Assembly: GCA_903834785.1 (NCBI GenBank)
Contig: CAILKP010000051.1
Location: 1 to 41,890 of the forward strand
DNA: 41,890 bases
Direction: 5' to 3'
Origin: an uncultured bacterium
GTDB lineage: Bacteria; Planctomycetota; Phycisphaerae; Phycisphaerales; UBA1924
Of this stretch, positions 1-9,903 are shown piece after piece. The notes beneath the pieces were generated by a model. It searched no databases and was not told the DNA's origin. It saw only the letters and a list, made by a program, of their open reading frames with translations. Numbering within the stretch: the stretch's first letter is position 1; every line of letters starts with the position of its first letter. A program made the position numbers and the translations under genes.

Positions 1-119
1 GCAAACAGCCGTTGTCCCCTCCCCGAACAGGGGGCCGGCGTGAACCCGGGCAAGATCCGGCCCTCGCGGCAGCCAGCCCACGGTCCCAAAGCCGATCCAC
101 CACCCCGATACGCTCGGCC

Positions 120-512
120 ATGGCTTCGAACCCCGGATCACCCACGCCGCCCACGCCGCTGACTCCCGCCCAGGCCCAGGCCTTTGCCGATCGCTGGTAC
201 GCCGCGTGGAACGCCCACGACATCGACGGCATCATGGCCTGCTACGACGAGTCGATCGCCCACTCCTCCCCGTTCATCAAGCGGTACAACGGCACCGACG
301 ACACCGCCTTAGTCGGCATCCCCGCCGTGCGTGACTACTTCGCCCGCGCCCTGGTTCGCAACCCGACCCTGCGCTTTGACCCCATGTTCGTCACCACAGG
401 GCTGGAAAGCGTGATTCTGGTCTACCGCCGCATGAACGGCGACCTGGCCGCGGAGGTGTTCTTTCTCAATGCCGCCGGCAAGATCACGCGGTCGGTGTCG
501 CATTACGGCTAA
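120..512 (+). CDS. NTF2-like / SnoaL-fold family protein
   Basis: The 130-residue product has the cone-shaped NTF2/SnoaL pattern: a helix with RWYAAWNAHD at about residues 21-30, then a region ending in YFARAL and strand-like stretches to the C-terminus. Proteins with this fold are small cytoplasmic enzymes, binding proteins or polyketide-cyclase-like proteins, and no specific substrate can be inferred. The open frame continues upstream to position 12, but residues before this ATG are low-complexity Pro/Arg/Ser, so the internal ATG is preferred. There is no strong Shine-Dalgarno sequence. The next gene is convergent. The fold call is reasonably firm; the function is unknown. Confidence 0.7.
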   Translation: MASNPGSPTPPTPLTPAQAQAFADRWYAAWNAHDIDGIMACYDESIAHSSPFIKRYNGTDDTALVGIPAVRDYFARALVRNPTLRFDPMFVTTGLESVILVYRRMNGDLAAEVFFLNAAGKITRSVSHYG

Positions 513-555
513 GGCGAGCGGGGAGGGCAGCGGCCGCAGTAACCGAACCACCCCG

Positions 556-1209
556 TTAGCGTGTTGTCCGCTTTGCCCCGCGGCCGGCCGGCTTGATGCC
601 CGTCCGCGCCGGTGACTTGGCTCCTGGCACGGCTGAGGCCTTCGTGCCGCCACGGATCTTGTCGGACTTGGGCCGCACCTTCGGGTTCGGCGGTGGGGAG
701 GGCGCGGGCTTGGCCTCGCGCACCGTGGCCTTCTTGCCCTTGCCCGCGCCGCGGCCGGCACCCTGCAGTGCGGCCTCGTAATGCTCAATGTACTTGGCCG
801 CCGGCATGCGTTTGATCGCCTCGCCAATCACATCCAGCGCCGCATCGTCCAGCGTCCGGAAGCGGATGCAGCACTTGCCCATGTCCAGCTTCTTGCCGGT
901 CTTCTCCCACTCCTTGCGGAAGCGGGCCTCGGCACCCTCGTTGCCGTACAGGAACATCATGTACACCGAGACATGGTGCTTCTGCGAGCCCAAACCCACA
1001 AACGGCAGCGGCGCCTTGGGATCGCAGTGGTACCCCGCCGGATAGATGCTGTGCGGCACGGCGTAGCCGATCATGCCGTAACTCATCTTCTCGGTGTAGT
1101 TCTTATCGAGGTTGGCCAGGATCACCTTGCGCACCGCGCCGACGATCTCCCGACGATCCTCAGGAAGGCCGGCCAGATACTCCGTCACGGTCGCCGCTTT
1201 GCTCTGCAT
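556..1209 (-). CDS. DUF1801 domain protein with basic Lys/Pro-rich tail
   Basis: Residues 1 to about 140 match the DUF1801 (YdhG-like) fold, including YLAGLPEDRREIV, the EKMSYGMIGY segment, FVGLGSQKHHVSVYMM and GKCCIRFRTLDD. Members are small cytoplasmic proteins of unclear biochemical role. Residues from about 145 to 217 form a disordered tail rich in Lys, Arg, Pro, Ala and Gly that resembles histone H1-type DNA-binding tails and is not part of the domain. GGAG lies 8 nt before the ATG, which supports this start. It is convergent with the NTF2-like gene and 57 bp beyond the ispD stop on the same strand. Family assignment is good; binding of nucleic acid by the tail is inference. Confidence 0.82.
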   Translation of the reverse strand: MQSKAATVTEYLAGLPEDRREIVGAVRKVILANLDKNYTEKMSYGMIGYAVPHSIYPAGYHCDPKAPLPFVGLGSQKHHVSVYMMFLYGNEGAEARFRKEWEKTGKKLDMGKCCIRFRTLDDAALDVIGEAIKRMPAAKYIEHYEAALQGAGRGAGKGKKATVREAKPAPSPPPNPKVRPKSDKIRGGTKASAVPGAKSPARTGIKPAGRGAKRTTR

Positions 1210-1266
1210 AGGTTTGCTCCGGGTTGCGCATGCCCTCGTCTCACCACCGATCCGAGTGGGGGGACT

Positions 1267-2079
1267 TTAGAACCGAAGATGCGCCGGCCGCTCCTCGGGA
1301 GCCTTGAAGTTGCCGATCACGCGGGCCATCGTCAGGTCGCCCGGACGGGTGATCTTGATGTTCCGCACATCCCCGGGCACAATCACCACTCGCTCGCCCA
1401 GCCGCTCAATCAGCTGCGAATCGTCCGTGCTGGACAGGTCTTTCTGCTTGTACGCCTTGCGAAGCAGCCCGGCCTCAAAGACCTGCGGCGTCTGCACCGC
1501 CACCAGGCCGGCGCGGTCCACGGTCTGCGCCACCGCCTTGTAACTCTTGGTCTCGGCAGCACCGAAGATCGCCGCCAGCGGGTCGGCCTTGGGGTCCGCC
1601 ACGGGCTCGGCGGCACACCGCTTGAGCGTGTCGGCGACTTCCACCCCCGGAATGACAGCATCAAACCGCTCGGCGGCATCAAGAACCCGCTCGATCAGGT
1701 CCGCCGGGCACACCGGGCGTGCCGCATCGTGCACGGCGATGTGGGTGATCTCCGGGCCGATGTGCTCCAGGGCCCGCTGCACGGTTTCGTAGCGGTGGTC
1801 CTTGCCGCCGGCGATGATCTTGCACCCCAGCAAGCCGAGCTTGTCACCGAATCGAAGCTTGAACGCGTCGAGCGCCTCGGGCTCGGCTGGCCCGGCGACG
1901 ATGATGGTGCTGACCTGGGCCAGCGTGGTAAACAACTCCACCGTCCGCTGCAGCACCGGCCGCCCGCCCAGGTCTTCCTCCAGCTTGCTGCGCGTCAGCG
2001 CCCCGGGGTCCGCCGCTCGGACCGCCTCGGCGTAACGACTGCTGGACCCTGCCGCGGCGATGATGACTGCCAGTTTCAT
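1267..2079 (-). CDS. ispD: 2-C-methyl-D-erythritol 4-phosphate cytidylyltransferase
   Basis: IspD couples CTP to MEP in the non-mevalonate isoprenoid pathway. The 270-residue product has the nucleotide-binding AAAGSSSRY at residues 8-16, a K in RSKLE near residue 31, and HDAARP near residue 118, followed by VQTPQVF and TDDSQLIE, all characteristic of the family. It is about 35-40 residues longer than typical IspD because of an Ala/Pro/Asp-rich insert after VADTLK and a longer N-terminal loop. The start was chosen where the family begins (MKLAVIIAAAG); the frame stays open upstream but has no family similarity. No Shine-Dalgarno is visible. No other isoprenoid gene is adjacent. Confidence 0.92.
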   Translation of the reverse strand: MKLAVIIAAAGSSSRYAEAVRAADPGALTRSKLEEDLGGRPVLQRTVELFTTLAQVSTIIVAGPAEPEALDAFKLRFGDKLGLLGCKIIAGGKDHRYETVQRALEHIGPEITHIAVHDAARPVCPADLIERVLDAAERFDAVIPGVEVADTLKRCAAEPVADPKADPLAAIFGAAETKSYKAVAQTVDRAGLVAVQTPQVFEAGLLRKAYKQKDLSSTDDSQLIERLGERVVIVPGDVRNIKITRPGDLTMARVIGNFKAPEERPAHLRF

Positions 2080-2453
2080 GGCCCGAGCGTACGACCCAAG
2101 GCCGAAGGCACGTCCGGACCCGGTCTCCCGCCCGCCCGGCCGCGACGGCTCGTTATCGGTCGCGAGTACTCGGGCGATCGCTCCATGAAATTGCTCGGCT
2201 TGGGAGGGTGGCCGCCGCGAGCGACGCGGGTTTTCGCTGGTTGGTGCCGCGCCCACGATGTATCCTTTGGTACGAGAACCTTCGCCTTGTTTTCCCGTAT
2301 GGTCGGGGATCGTGGTCACGTCCGCCTTTGGTCCGGCCTGAGTGTCCTCTGAAAGGAGAGCACCGGAGAACCGACTGGCGAGGTTTGAGTCGGCACGGTT
2401 GAACCGGGCCGGGCTGTCCATCGGAAAGACTGGTCCAAACAGGAGTTAGAGAC
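2080..2453. other. Intergenic region between ispD and the lamin-tail gene
   Basis: This is a divergent intergenic region with no convincing gene. Toward the downstream end AGGAG (2441-2445) precedes the ATG at 2454. A TATCCTTTGG string at 2261-2270 resembles TATACTTTGG at 25521-25530, upstream of another exported-protein gene, and could be a -10 element. No good -35 element was found at standard spacing, so this is only a lead. Confidence 0.4.
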
Positions 2454-5400
2454 ATGAAGCGCATCCTCCCCGCCGCCCTGCTGGCCGCCTGCGGCACCGC
2501 CGCCTTCGCCCAGCCGTACAACCCGGCGAGCCCCAATGTCCGGATCAGCCAGGTCTACGCCTTCGGCGGCAACACCGGCACCAACCCGGTGCCGACGTAC
2601 CGCAACGACTTCATCGAGCTGTTCAATCCGACGCAGCGGTCGATCGACCTGTCGGGCTGGGGCCTGTACAGCACCAGTGCGACGAGCACCGCGACGTGGA
2701 GCCGAACCTCGTTCCCGACCGGGCTGACAATCGGCCCGGGCCAGTACGTGCTGGTCTCACTGCCGGGCGGCTCCAACGCCGCCTCGCCGCTGCTGTCGGC
2801 GTTCGATGCCAGCTCGCAGTTCGGTCTCGGCACCACGGGGTCAAAGATCGCGCTGACCTGCTCGCTGGACCCGGTCCTCGCCGGCGCCAACCCGCAGAAC
2901 GCGTTCATCGTCGATCTGCTGGGAACCAACGCTACCGCGACGGGGTTCGAGGGTGCGCCGTTCCCATCACCGGGTTCGCTGGTCTTGGCCGTTCGCCGCA
3001 TCGACTCGTGCGTCGACACGAACAACAACGCCGCGGACTTCTCCGCGGTGACTCCCGCGCCGCGGACCCTGCTGACGCCGGCGACCCCGTGCGCGGTGAG
3101 CGCGCTGGACCTGACGGTGGTGGCCACCGGTCCGACGGCGCCGATCACGCAGTTCGGCCAGTTCGCGAACTTCACCATCGGGGTTGACAACTTGGGAACG
3201 AACCTGGCCGGCACCGCCGGTGCCACGCTGACGGTGGTCTTCCCCCCGACGCTGGACTTTGACTTCAGCTCCATCGGCGGCACGTACAACGCCGCGACCC
3301 GCACTCTGACGGCGCCGCTGCCGGTCATCGAGGGTGCTCCCTTCCGCCTTCCGGTGTCCATCAGCGGTATAACTGTTGCCAACGGCTCGGCCCCGCTGCA
3401 GGTCTCGGTCTCCACGACTGATGCGGAGACCTCACTGACCAATAACAGTACCACGGCGGCACTGGTTGTCAGCGAGCTGGCTGCTCTGAGTCTGACCATG
3501 ACCTCGTCACAGGCCGACTGCTCGGCACCGGTTCCTGTGGGATCGAACCTCAGCTACACCGTGGCGGTGACCAACGACGGCCCGGCAACAGCATCGGCCC
3601 CGGTGACGACGATCACCCTGCCGCTGGGCACCACCTACCTTCCCAGCAGCAGCGCCACGGCCGGCACGCTCGTGCACAACAACGGCGTGGTGACCTGGAC
3701 GGCCCCCAACCAGACGGCGGGCACCACCCGCAACGCGACGATCAACGTCACGGTCAACACCGACGGTGTACTCCGCGCCGCGGCAACGGTCGCCACCGGC
3801 TCGTTTGATTCCGATCTGACCAACAACACCGCCCGCGCCATCAACCTGGCGCCCAAGGCGGATGTCGGGTTCCCGCTGGTCGTGACGTCCGTCGCCGGGC
3901 ACCCGACCAATGTGGTGCCGGGCACGTTCGGCTCCAGCTTCACCGGCGGCGACGCTTTCCGGCGAATGTTCCCCTCACCCGACGGCAACCGCTTCATCAT
4001 GCGGGTGACCGCCTCGGGCGGCAACGGCGACATCCTGATGGCGGGCACGGCCAACCCGGCGGCACCGAACCTGACCTACCTCGGCCGCCAGACCACCAGC
4101 CCCGTTGCCGATGCCGGCATCGCCGGTCTCTTTGACAACTACGTGGCGATCAACGACTCCGGGGACTTCGTGTTCTCCACCAACACCGATGCGGCCACCG
4201 CGACCGATGAGGTCGTTGCCCGCGGCAACGTCTCGCTGCCCGAGACCTTCACGCTCGTTGCACGCGAGGGCAATGCGGTGCCGCCCTTCGCGCCTGCGGC
4301 GGTGACCTTCGGCAGCACGAACACCATCGCCGGCATCACCAATGGCGGTGAGGTCGCCCTCGTCACGACCCTGGCCGGAGAGGGCATCATCTCCACCGGC
4401 ACGGCCTCGCTGCAGAACAACTCGGCGTTGATCCGCGGTGCCGGCAACAGCACCCTGGTGCTGCAAAAGGGCGTGACCGTCCCCGGCGGCCAGCTCGCCG
4501 GACCCGGCAACGCCACCTGGTCGTTCATCGAAGGCGGCGGCGCCGAGTGGCGCGTGTCGAACATCTCCGCCGACGGCTCCGACACCTTCATCACCGGCAG
4601 TATCAACACCGGTGACACCAGCAACAACGAGGTGCTGGTGTACAACAACAACGTGGTGCTCCAGGAAGGTGTCGCCATCCCCGGCTCCTCGGTGACCGAC
4701 CCGGTCTTCTCCTTTGCCTTCAGCCACATGGATGCCGACGGCACCTGGTCGGCCTACGGCCGCATGGGCACCTCGGCAGCTCCCGGCTTCGGCTATGCCG
4801 TCCGCAACGGCCAGCTGCTGGCCCGCCATGGTGACCCGATCCTCCCCGGCTCTACCGAAACCTACAGCGGCAACACCATCAACCCCGCCTTCACGCAGAC
4901 GTTCTTCATGCTCACCGGCCGCGGCAGCGACTATGTGCTCGGCGGTGTGACCAGCAACGCCGACACCTACAAGAACGGTGTGCTCGTGCACAACGGCACC
5001 ACCCTGCTGGCCCGCGAAGGCGACCCCGTTGACCTCGACGGTAACGGCATCGCCGATGATGATGCGTACATCGCCACCTTCCGCGACGACCGCGCGTTCA
5101 TCTCCGCCGACCGCAAGCTGTGGGTTGCCGTCGACCTCCGGACCCGGGCGGCCACCTGCACCGCCGCGGCCAACGCCACGCCCGGCACGCCCACGGTCAT
5201 CGGCACGGCGATCCTGGTCATCAACCTGCCTCCGGCTGCCACCTTCTGCACGGCCGATGTCGCCGGCGGCGGCGACCAGGGCAACCTGCCCGATGGCAAC
5301 GTCGACGGCAGCGACTTCATCGCCTTCATCAACAGCTTCGGCATCGGTGATGCCACCATCGACCCCGCGGCCGATGTTGCCGGTGGCGGTGACAACGGCG

Positions 5401-5471
5401 ACCAGCCCGACGGCACCATCGACGGCAGCGACTTCATCGCCTTCATCAACGCCTTCGCCGCCGGCTGCTGA
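2454..5471 (+). CDS. Secreted lamin-tail / DUF11 protein with C-terminal GC-type dockerin
   Basis: The 1005-residue product starts with a Sec signal peptide, with cleavage likely after GTAAFA near residue 20. A lamin-tail domain follows (about 28-150; NDFIELFNP, IDLSGWGLYS). Two DUF11-type beta domains occupy about 215-335 and 345-460. A long beta-repeat region (about 480-910) alternates DSGDFVFST-like and LVAREGN-like units. From residue 934 to the end are two EF-hand-like calcium loops (NVDGSDFIAFINSF, TIDGSDFIAFINAF), and the protein ends in Gly-Cys. This tail is known from Phycisphaerales exported proteins and is thought to anchor or sort them. AGGAG lies 8 nt before the ATG and a strong terminator follows. 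It is probably surface-attached; the ligand is unknown. Confidence 0.85.
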   Translation: MKRILPAALLAACGTAAFAQPYNPASPNVRISQVYAFGGNTGTNPVPTYRNDFIELFNPTQRSIDLSGWGLYSTSATSTATWSRTSFPTGLTIGPGQYVLVSLPGGSNAASPLLSAFDASSQFGLGTTGSKIALTCSLDPVLAGANPQNAFIVDLLGTNATATGFEGAPFPSPGSLVLAVRRIDSCVDTNNNAADFSAVTPAPRTLLTPATPCAVSALDLTVVATGPTAPITQFGQFANFTIGVDNLGTNLAGTAGATLTVVFPPTLDFDFSSIGGTYNAATRTLTAPLPVIEGAPFRLPVSISGITVANGSAPLQVSVSTTDAETSLTNNSTTAALVVSELAALSLTMTSSQADCSAPVPVGSNLSYTVAVTNDGPATASAPVTTITLPLGTTYLPSSSATAGTLVHNNGVVTWTAPNQTAGTTRNATINVTVNTDGVLRAAATVATGSFDSDLTNNTARAINLAPKADVGFPLVVTSVAGHPTNVVPGTFGSSFTGGDAFRRMFPSPDGNRFIMRVTASGGNGDILMAGTANPAAPNLTYLGRQTTSPVADAGIAGLFDNYVAINDSGDFVFSTNTDAATATDEVVARGNVSLPETFTLVAREGNAVPPFAPAAVTFGSTNTIAGITNGGEVALVTTLAGEGIISTGTASLQNNSALIRGAGNSTLVLQKGVTVPGGQLAGPGNATWSFIEGGGAEWRVSNISADGSDTFITGSINTGDTSNNEVLVYNNNVVLQEGVAIPGSSVTDPVFSFAFSHMDADGTWSAYGRMGTSAAPGFGYAVRNGQLLARHGDPILPGSTETYSGNTINPAFTQTFFMLTGRGSDYVLGGVTSNADTYKNGVLVHNGTTLLAREGDPVDLDGNGIADDDAYIATFRDDRAFISADRKLWVAVDLRTRAATCTAAANATPGTPTVIGTAILVINLPPAATFCTADVAGGGDQGNLPDGNVDGSDFIAFINSFGIGDATIDPAADVAGGGDNGDQPDGTIDGSDFIAFINAFAAGC

Positions 5472-5520
5472 GTCCGGCTGCTCGCCCGCATCAGCACGGG
5501 TCCATTACCAGTACGTTCAC

Positions 5521-5553
5521 AGCACCCCGGCGCGGGCCGGGGTGCTGTCTTTG
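5521..5553 (+). terminator. Rho-independent terminator of the lamin-tail gene
   Basis: A perfect 11-bp GC-rich stem (5521-5531 with 5536-5546) closes a four-base GCGG loop and is followed by a T-rich GTCTTTGT. It lies 50 bp after the stop codon of the upstream plus-strand gene. Confidence 0.85.
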
Positions 5554-5642
5554 TGTGCCGCCGCATTTCGTCTGCACCTCAGGTGCCGCAGCGGCCGCGG
5601 CAGTGGGGGAGCTTTGCCAGCATCGCCGCGCACAGCACCAAA

Positions 5643-5672
5643 TGAAAAGCCCCCGGCACGGGCCGGGGGCTT
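5643..5672 (-). terminator. Rho-independent terminator of clpC
   Basis: A perfect 11-bp stem (5647-5657 with 5662-5672) has a four-base loop. Read on the minus strand it is followed by a short T run. It sits 28 bp past the clpC stop codon and is separate from the plus-strand hairpin at 5521. Confidence 0.85.
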
Positions 5673-5699
5673 GAAAGAAATCACTTGGTCACCTGGGAC

Positions 5700-8336
5700 T
5701 CAGGTCGCGCTGGAGCCGCTGGCTGCCGCCGCCGGGGGCGGCGTGCCGGTGGAAGTTGCCGCCGGTGCCTTCTCCACCGGGGCGTGCTCGGTAGTAAAGG
5801 ACAGGTGCTCGGCATCCTTGCCGTTCTCGTCGGCCTTGCGGACGACCGTCACGGTCGTGCCCGGCTTGATGTCGCCGAGCAGCAGCATCTCGCTGAGCTG
5901 ATCCTCCAGGTACTGGCCCACAGCGCGGCGGAGCGGACGGGCACCGAAGTCGGGGTTGTACCCCTTCTCGATGAGGAAGTCCTTGGCACGCTGGTCCAGC
6001 ACCAGCTTGATGCCCTGCTGCTGCAGGCGGCCGGTGACCTTGTTGACTTCCAGATCAACGATGTTGATGAGGTTGTCCTTCGTCAGCGGACGGAACACGA
6101 TCACATCATCCAGGCGGTTGATGAACTCGGGACGGAAGAAGCGCTCGACTTCCTTGAGCAGTTGGCTCTTGATGTTGTCAAAGCGCGTCTCGTCGTTCTT
6201 CTGCGTGGCCGCCACGCTGAAGCCGAAGCCGCCGCCGCCCTTGATCAGGTCAGCACCGATGTTGCTGGTCATGATCAGGATGGTGTTGCGGAAGTCCACC
6301 GCGCGGCCGAACGAGTCGGTCAGGCGGCCCTCTTCCATGATCTGCAGCAGCATGTTGAACACATCCGGGTGCGCCTTCTCGACTTCGTCGAGCAGGATCA
6401 CGCAGTACGGACGCCGGCGGACACGCTCGGTCAGCTGGCCGCCTTCCTCGTAGCCGACGTAGCCGGGGGGCGCGCCGACCAGGCGGGAGACGTTGTGCTT
6501 TTCCATGTACTCCGACATGTCCAGCGTGATCAGTGCATCCTCATCGCCGAACATGAAGTCGGCCACGGCCTTGGCCACCAGCGTCTTGCCGACGCCCGAG
6601 GGGCCGCAGAAGATGAACGAACCCATCGGACGCTTGGGGTCCTTCAGGCCGGCGCGGCTGCGACGGATCGCCCGCGCCAGCGCCTTGATGGCGTCGTCCT
6701 GGCTGACAACCTTCTTGTGCAGCTCGGCCTCCAGCTCCATGAGACGCTGGGCCTCTTCCTTCTTCAGGCGCTTCAGCGGCACGCCGGTCATCTTGCTGAT
6801 GACCTCGCTGATGACTTCCTCATCAACCACACCGGCGGCCTGCTGGCTCTTCTCGCGCCAGTCCTTCTGGATCTGCGCCTTCTTGGCCTTCATGCCCTCG
6901 GCCTTGTCGCGCAGTTCCGCCGCACGCTCGTAGTCCGCGGCCTTGACGGCCTCGTCCTTCTCGACCGTCAGCCGCTCGATGTCGGCCTCGATGTCCGCCA
7001 GATCCGGCGGCTTGGTCATGCTCTTGAGTCGCACGCGGGCACCGGCCTCGTCGATCGCGTCGATCGACTTGTCCGGCTGCACGCGACCGGTGATGTACCG
7101 GTCGGAGAGCTCCACCGCGGCCACCACCGCATCATCGGTGATCTTGACCTTGTGGTGCTCCTCGTACTTGCCGCGCAGACCCTTGATGATCTCGATGGTC
7201 TGCTCGGCGTTGGGCGGGTCAACGGGGATCGGCTGGAAGCGACGGGCCAGGGCGGCGTCCTTCTCGATGTACTTGCGGTACTCATCGAAGGTCGTCGCAC
7301 CGATGCACTGGATCTCGCCGCGGGCCATCGCGGGCTTGAGCACGTTGGACGCATCGATCGCGCCCTCGGCGCCGCCGGCGCCCACCAGCGTGTGAATCTC
7401 GTCGATGAACAGCATCACGTTCTTGGCGCGGCGCACCTCGTTCATCACGGCCTTGATGCGCTCCTCGAACTGGCCGCGGTACTTCGTGCCCGCCACCATC
7501 GCCGCCAGGTCCAGCACCACCAGTCGGCGGTCGTGCAGCAGGTCCGGCACCTCGCCGGAGATGATCCGCTGCGCCAGGCCCTCGACGATCGCGGTCTTGC
7601 CAACGCCCGCCTCGCCCAGCAGCACCGGGTTGTTCTTCGTCCGGCGGCACAGCACCTGCACCAGACGCTCGATCTCGTTGGCGCGGCCGATCACCGGGTC
7701 CAGCGCGTTCTCGCGGGCCAGTTCCGTCAGGTCGCGGCCGAAGCTGTCCAGCGCGGGCGTCTTGCTGCGGCCCTTGGCCGCGGCTTCACCGCCGCCGCCG
7801 CCGCCGCCGGCAGAGCCCGTCGGCTCACGCGGCTCGCTGCGTGACTGGCCGCCCGCAGGACCGCCCGCAGACGGTGAGCCGCCCTCGTCGCTGTCGCTGC
7901 CGGCACCCAGCAAGTTGAGCACTTCCTCGCGGACCTGCTCGAGCTTGAGGCCTAGGTTCATCAGCACCTGCGCCGCCACGCCGTCGTGCTCGCGCAGCAG
8001 GCCAAGCAGGAGGTGCTCGGTGCCGACGTAGTTGTGATTCAGATTGCGCGCCTCTTCAATGGCGTACTCGATGACCTTCTTGGCCCGCGGCGTCTGCGGC
8101 AGCTTGCCCATCGTCACCATCTCAGGCCCGGCCTTGACGAGCTTCTCGACTTCCAGACGGACCTTGCGCAGGTCAACATCCAGGTTCTTCAGCACGTTGG
8201 CGCCGACCCCCGAACCTTCCTTGACCAGACCCAGCAGGATGTGCTCGGTACCGATGTACTCGTGGTTGAACCGCTGGGCCTCCTGGTTGGCCAGGGCCAT
8301 CACTTTGCGGGCACGATCTGTGAAACGCTCAAACAT
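5700..8336 (-). CDS. clpC: ATP-dependent Clp protease ATP-binding subunit ClpC
   Basis: ClpC is a hexameric AAA+ unfoldase that feeds substrates to ClpP in the cytoplasm. The 878-residue product carries two Clp-N repeats (about 1-145; [10 protein letters not shown] and [11 protein letters not shown]). A Ser/Gly/Pro linker with a Gly run follows (about 150-185). AAA-1 has Walker A GEAGVGKT near 240 and Walker [13 protein letters not shown] motif (about 460-495; [12 protein letters not shown]) marks ClpC rather than ClpA or ClpB. AAA-2 has Walker A GPSGVGKT near 577, [13 protein letters not shown], and a GFGF loop in the ClpP-docking region. GGAG precedes the ATG. It stands alone: there is no ctsR, mcsA/mcsB or clpP nearby, so control by CtsR/McsB is not supported here. 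Confidence 0.97.
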   Translation of the reverse strand: MFERFTDRARKVMALANQEAQRFNHEYIGTEHILLGLVKEGSGVGANVLKNLDVDLRKVRLEVEKLVKAGPEMVTMGKLPQTPRAKKVIEYAIEEARNLNHNYVGTEHLLLGLLREHDGVAAQVLMNLGLKLEQVREEVLNLLGAGSDSDEGGSPSAGGPAGGQSRSEPREPTGSAGGGGGGGEAAAKGRSKTPALDSFGRDLTELARENALDPVIGRANEIERLVQVLCRRTKNNPVLLGEAGVGKTAIVEGLAQRIISGEVPDLLHDRRLVVLDLAAMVAGTKYRGQFEERIKAVMNEVRRAKNVMLFIDEIHTLVGAGGAEGAIDASNVLKPAMARGEIQCIGATTFDEYRKYIEKDAALARRFQPIPVDPPNAEQTIEIIKGLRGKYEEHHKVKITDDAVVAAVELSDRYITGRVQPDKSIDAIDEAGARVRLKSMTKPPDLADIEADIERLTVEKDEAVKAADYERAAELRDKAEGMKAKKAQIQKDWREKSQQAAGVVDEEVISEVISKMTGVPLKRLKKEEAQRLMELEAELHKKVVSQDDAIKALARAIRRSRAGLKDPKRPMGSFIFCGPSGVGKTLVAKAVADFMFGDEDALITLDMSEYMEKHNVSRLVGAPPGYVGYEEGGQLTERVRRRPYCVILLDEVEKAHPDVFNMLLQIMEEGRLTDSFGRAVDFRNTILIMTSNIGADLIKGGGGFGFSVAATQKNDETRFDNIKSQLLKEVERFFRPEFINRLDDVIVFRPLTKDNLINIVDLEVNKVTGRLQQQGIKLVLDQRAKDFLIEKGYNPDFGARPLRRAVGQYLEDQLSEMLLLGDIKPGTTVTVVRKADENGKDAEHLSFTTEHAPVEKAPAATSTGTPPPAAAASGSSAT

Positions 8337-9064
8337 GGGGTGCTCCTCCGGAGCCGCCAGGGGGCGGTTCCGATGCGCCGGTTGGGCCTGCCTGCCCGGG
8401 GTGGAACGTTCCCCGAGACTGCATGCCGCCGGAGCGGTGATCGGCCGGTTCCGTGCCCGTGTAAACGAACAGGGCCGGCGTTACTTCTTGGATCCAACGA
8501 CAAAAACCGCGATCAGGACCAGATGGTAGGAAACAGTTAGGAGATTGTGGTATTCTGGGTTGTCAATGCCGTGTAGTTGCTCAGTTTGCTCGCCCGCAGT
8601 GGATAAACGGTGGACAGGTTCTCGGGCGTTCATCGCACTTATCTATACGTCGCTCCTCGCACCCCGGATGGATGCTGCAGGCCAAGGGTTCATCAGTTCT
8701 GACATGTTCCATCGCACCTGCCGCTTGCACGTGACGTGGTCTTGGCGAGTTTGAAGCCATTCGGTTCACTTTCACGTCGCGTCCGGCCTGGGCCCGGTCC
8801 ATCTCAGATCGTCATCGATACGTTGCGAGCGGCGTGCCACGCCGTCCATGCAGGCAAAAGCCGGGATTCATGCCAAGATCGGGGGTTCCGCGGGCCGGGC
8901 ATGAGCCCGCATTCCCCCCAACTGGCACCCCACGCGGCATCGCCCCACGGCACCGCCCGGCGGGGGTGTCGATTTGGCAGTGACCGCAGGAATGGCCGGA
9001 ACATCTGCGAGGTTGGGTGCTGCTTCAGCGACCAAGGCGGTTCGCTCCACCTCTCAGCCGTGAC
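8337..9064. other. 728-bp intergenic region upstream of clpC
   Basis: No gene with family similarity or sensible codon use was found on either strand. Read on the minus strand, a consensus TTGACA (8566-8561) lies 225 bp before the clpC start, but no good -10 follows at 16-18 bp spacing. It is therefore a candidate clpC promoter only. The remainder has no repeats or RNA-gene features that I can recognise. Confidence 0.4.
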
Positions 9065-9562
9065 TTACAGCACCTCAATCGTCCCGCGGTCCTCAGTCTG
9101 GTGTGCGCTCAGCCCGACGTGCCGCAGCAGCCGCGCCAGGCACATCGCATCCTGCTCATCAAACTCGCCGCGGTTGAAGCTGTCAATGTCCAGCACGCCC
9201 CAGGCCGTGCCGTCTGGGTTCAGGCACGGCACCACAACCTCCGACACATCCCGCGGATCGCACGCGATGTAGCCCGCGCCCATCACCTTCACATCCGCCA
9301 CAACCAGCGACCGTCGCGACAGGTAGCTGCGGCCGCAGCAGCCGTGCAGCCCGATCGGCGAGCACGCCGGCTTGTCACGCCGCGGACCAAGGACCATCTC
9401 CTCCGGCTTGTCGGGATGCACGAGATAGAAGCCGACCCACGACCAGCCCTTGTCCTTGAAGGCGTCCCACAGCGCATCGACCACGCGCTGCATGGTCTCC
9501 GTGTCATTCGCTCCGGGTTTCAGGGCATCGAGCAGAGGCGTGTAATCGCGCTGGTGGCCCAT
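9065..9562 (-). CDS. GAF-domain protein, probable free methionine-(R)-sulfoxide reductase
   Basis: The 165-residue product is a single GAF domain. It has the pattern of free methionine-(R)-sulfoxide reductase (fRMsr), which reduces oxidised free methionine with thioredoxin-type reductants. Cys67 is in KPACSPIG, Cys75/Cys76 in HGCCGRS, and Cys101 in YIACDPRDVSEVVVP. WGVLDIDS follows, as in the family. The three-cysteine layout matches the catalytic and resolving cysteines of the E. coli enzyme within one residue of spacing, and the doubled cysteine is a small oddity. AGGAG lies 9 nt before the ATG. The protein could instead be a sensory GAF domain, but the conserved cysteines argue for the enzyme. 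Confidence 0.82.
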   Translation of the reverse strand: MGHQRDYTPLLDALKPGANDTETMQRVVDALWDAFKDKGWSWVGFYLVHPDKPEEMVLGPRRDKPACSPIGLHGCCGRSYLSRRSLVVADVKVMGAGYIACDPRDVSEVVVPCLNPDGTAWGVLDIDSFNRGEFDEQDAMCLARLLRHVGLSAHQTEDRGTIEVL

Positions 9563-9903
9563 GGGCGGGGCTCCTGGGTGTGGGGTTGGGCCGAGGGTAT
9601 TCGGGCGGCGGTGCGGGCCGTGGATGTCCAGCAGCGGTCGGGCAGGAACCGACGCTCGGAGGGCGACCTGATGTCAGGAACACCCAGCGAAGACGTAAGT
9701 TGATTGTGGTGGGATAGTTAAAAAATTGATTGGGTGGGAAAAAACACCGATTTCGATTAGTCGAGTCCTATAAAATATTTATTCTGATACTTCAGGACGG
9801 TTTTTCTTTGCACTTCAAACAGACCGTGGCACGATGAATCCCCGCTCGTGGGTGCTTGAAAGTGGCCGTGATATCACTGCCCTCCGCTCTGGAGAGATGA
9901 GAG
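9563..9903. promoter_or_regulatory. AT-rich intergenic region, likely promoter of the PEP-CTERM pair
   Basis: The stretch 9715-9800 is strikingly AT-rich for this window (runs of A, ATAAAATATTTATT, a T-rich GGTTTTTCTTTG). It lies 100-190 bp before the first PEP-CTERM gene. Such an island is typical of a promoter or regulator site, but no convincing -35/-10 pair at standard spacing was identified. GGAGAGATGA at 9891-9900 is the ribosome binding region of the gene that follows. Confidence 0.45.

Noticed and set aside
781..2352. Long plus-strand open frame (about 520 codons) opposite DUF1801 and ispD
   Set aside because: It lies antisense to two genes with clear family motifs, its translation is His/Arg/Ala-rich without domains, and such stop-free antisense frames are expected at this GC content.
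5685..7844. Plus-strand open frame of about 719 codons opposite clpC
   Set aside because: It is complementary to a highly conserved clpC; composition (Leu/His/Arg/Asp-biased) and absence of domains mark it as a shadow.
8561..8566. Perfect TTGACA on the minus strand as the clpC promoter
   Set aside because: No -10 at 16-18 bp was found, so it is mentioned only in the intergenic note and not called as a promoter.
8337..9064. tRNA or other stable RNA gene in the clpC upstream gap
   Set aside because: No TPsiC-like GTTCGANTC, no cloverleaf arms and no family motif were recognised.
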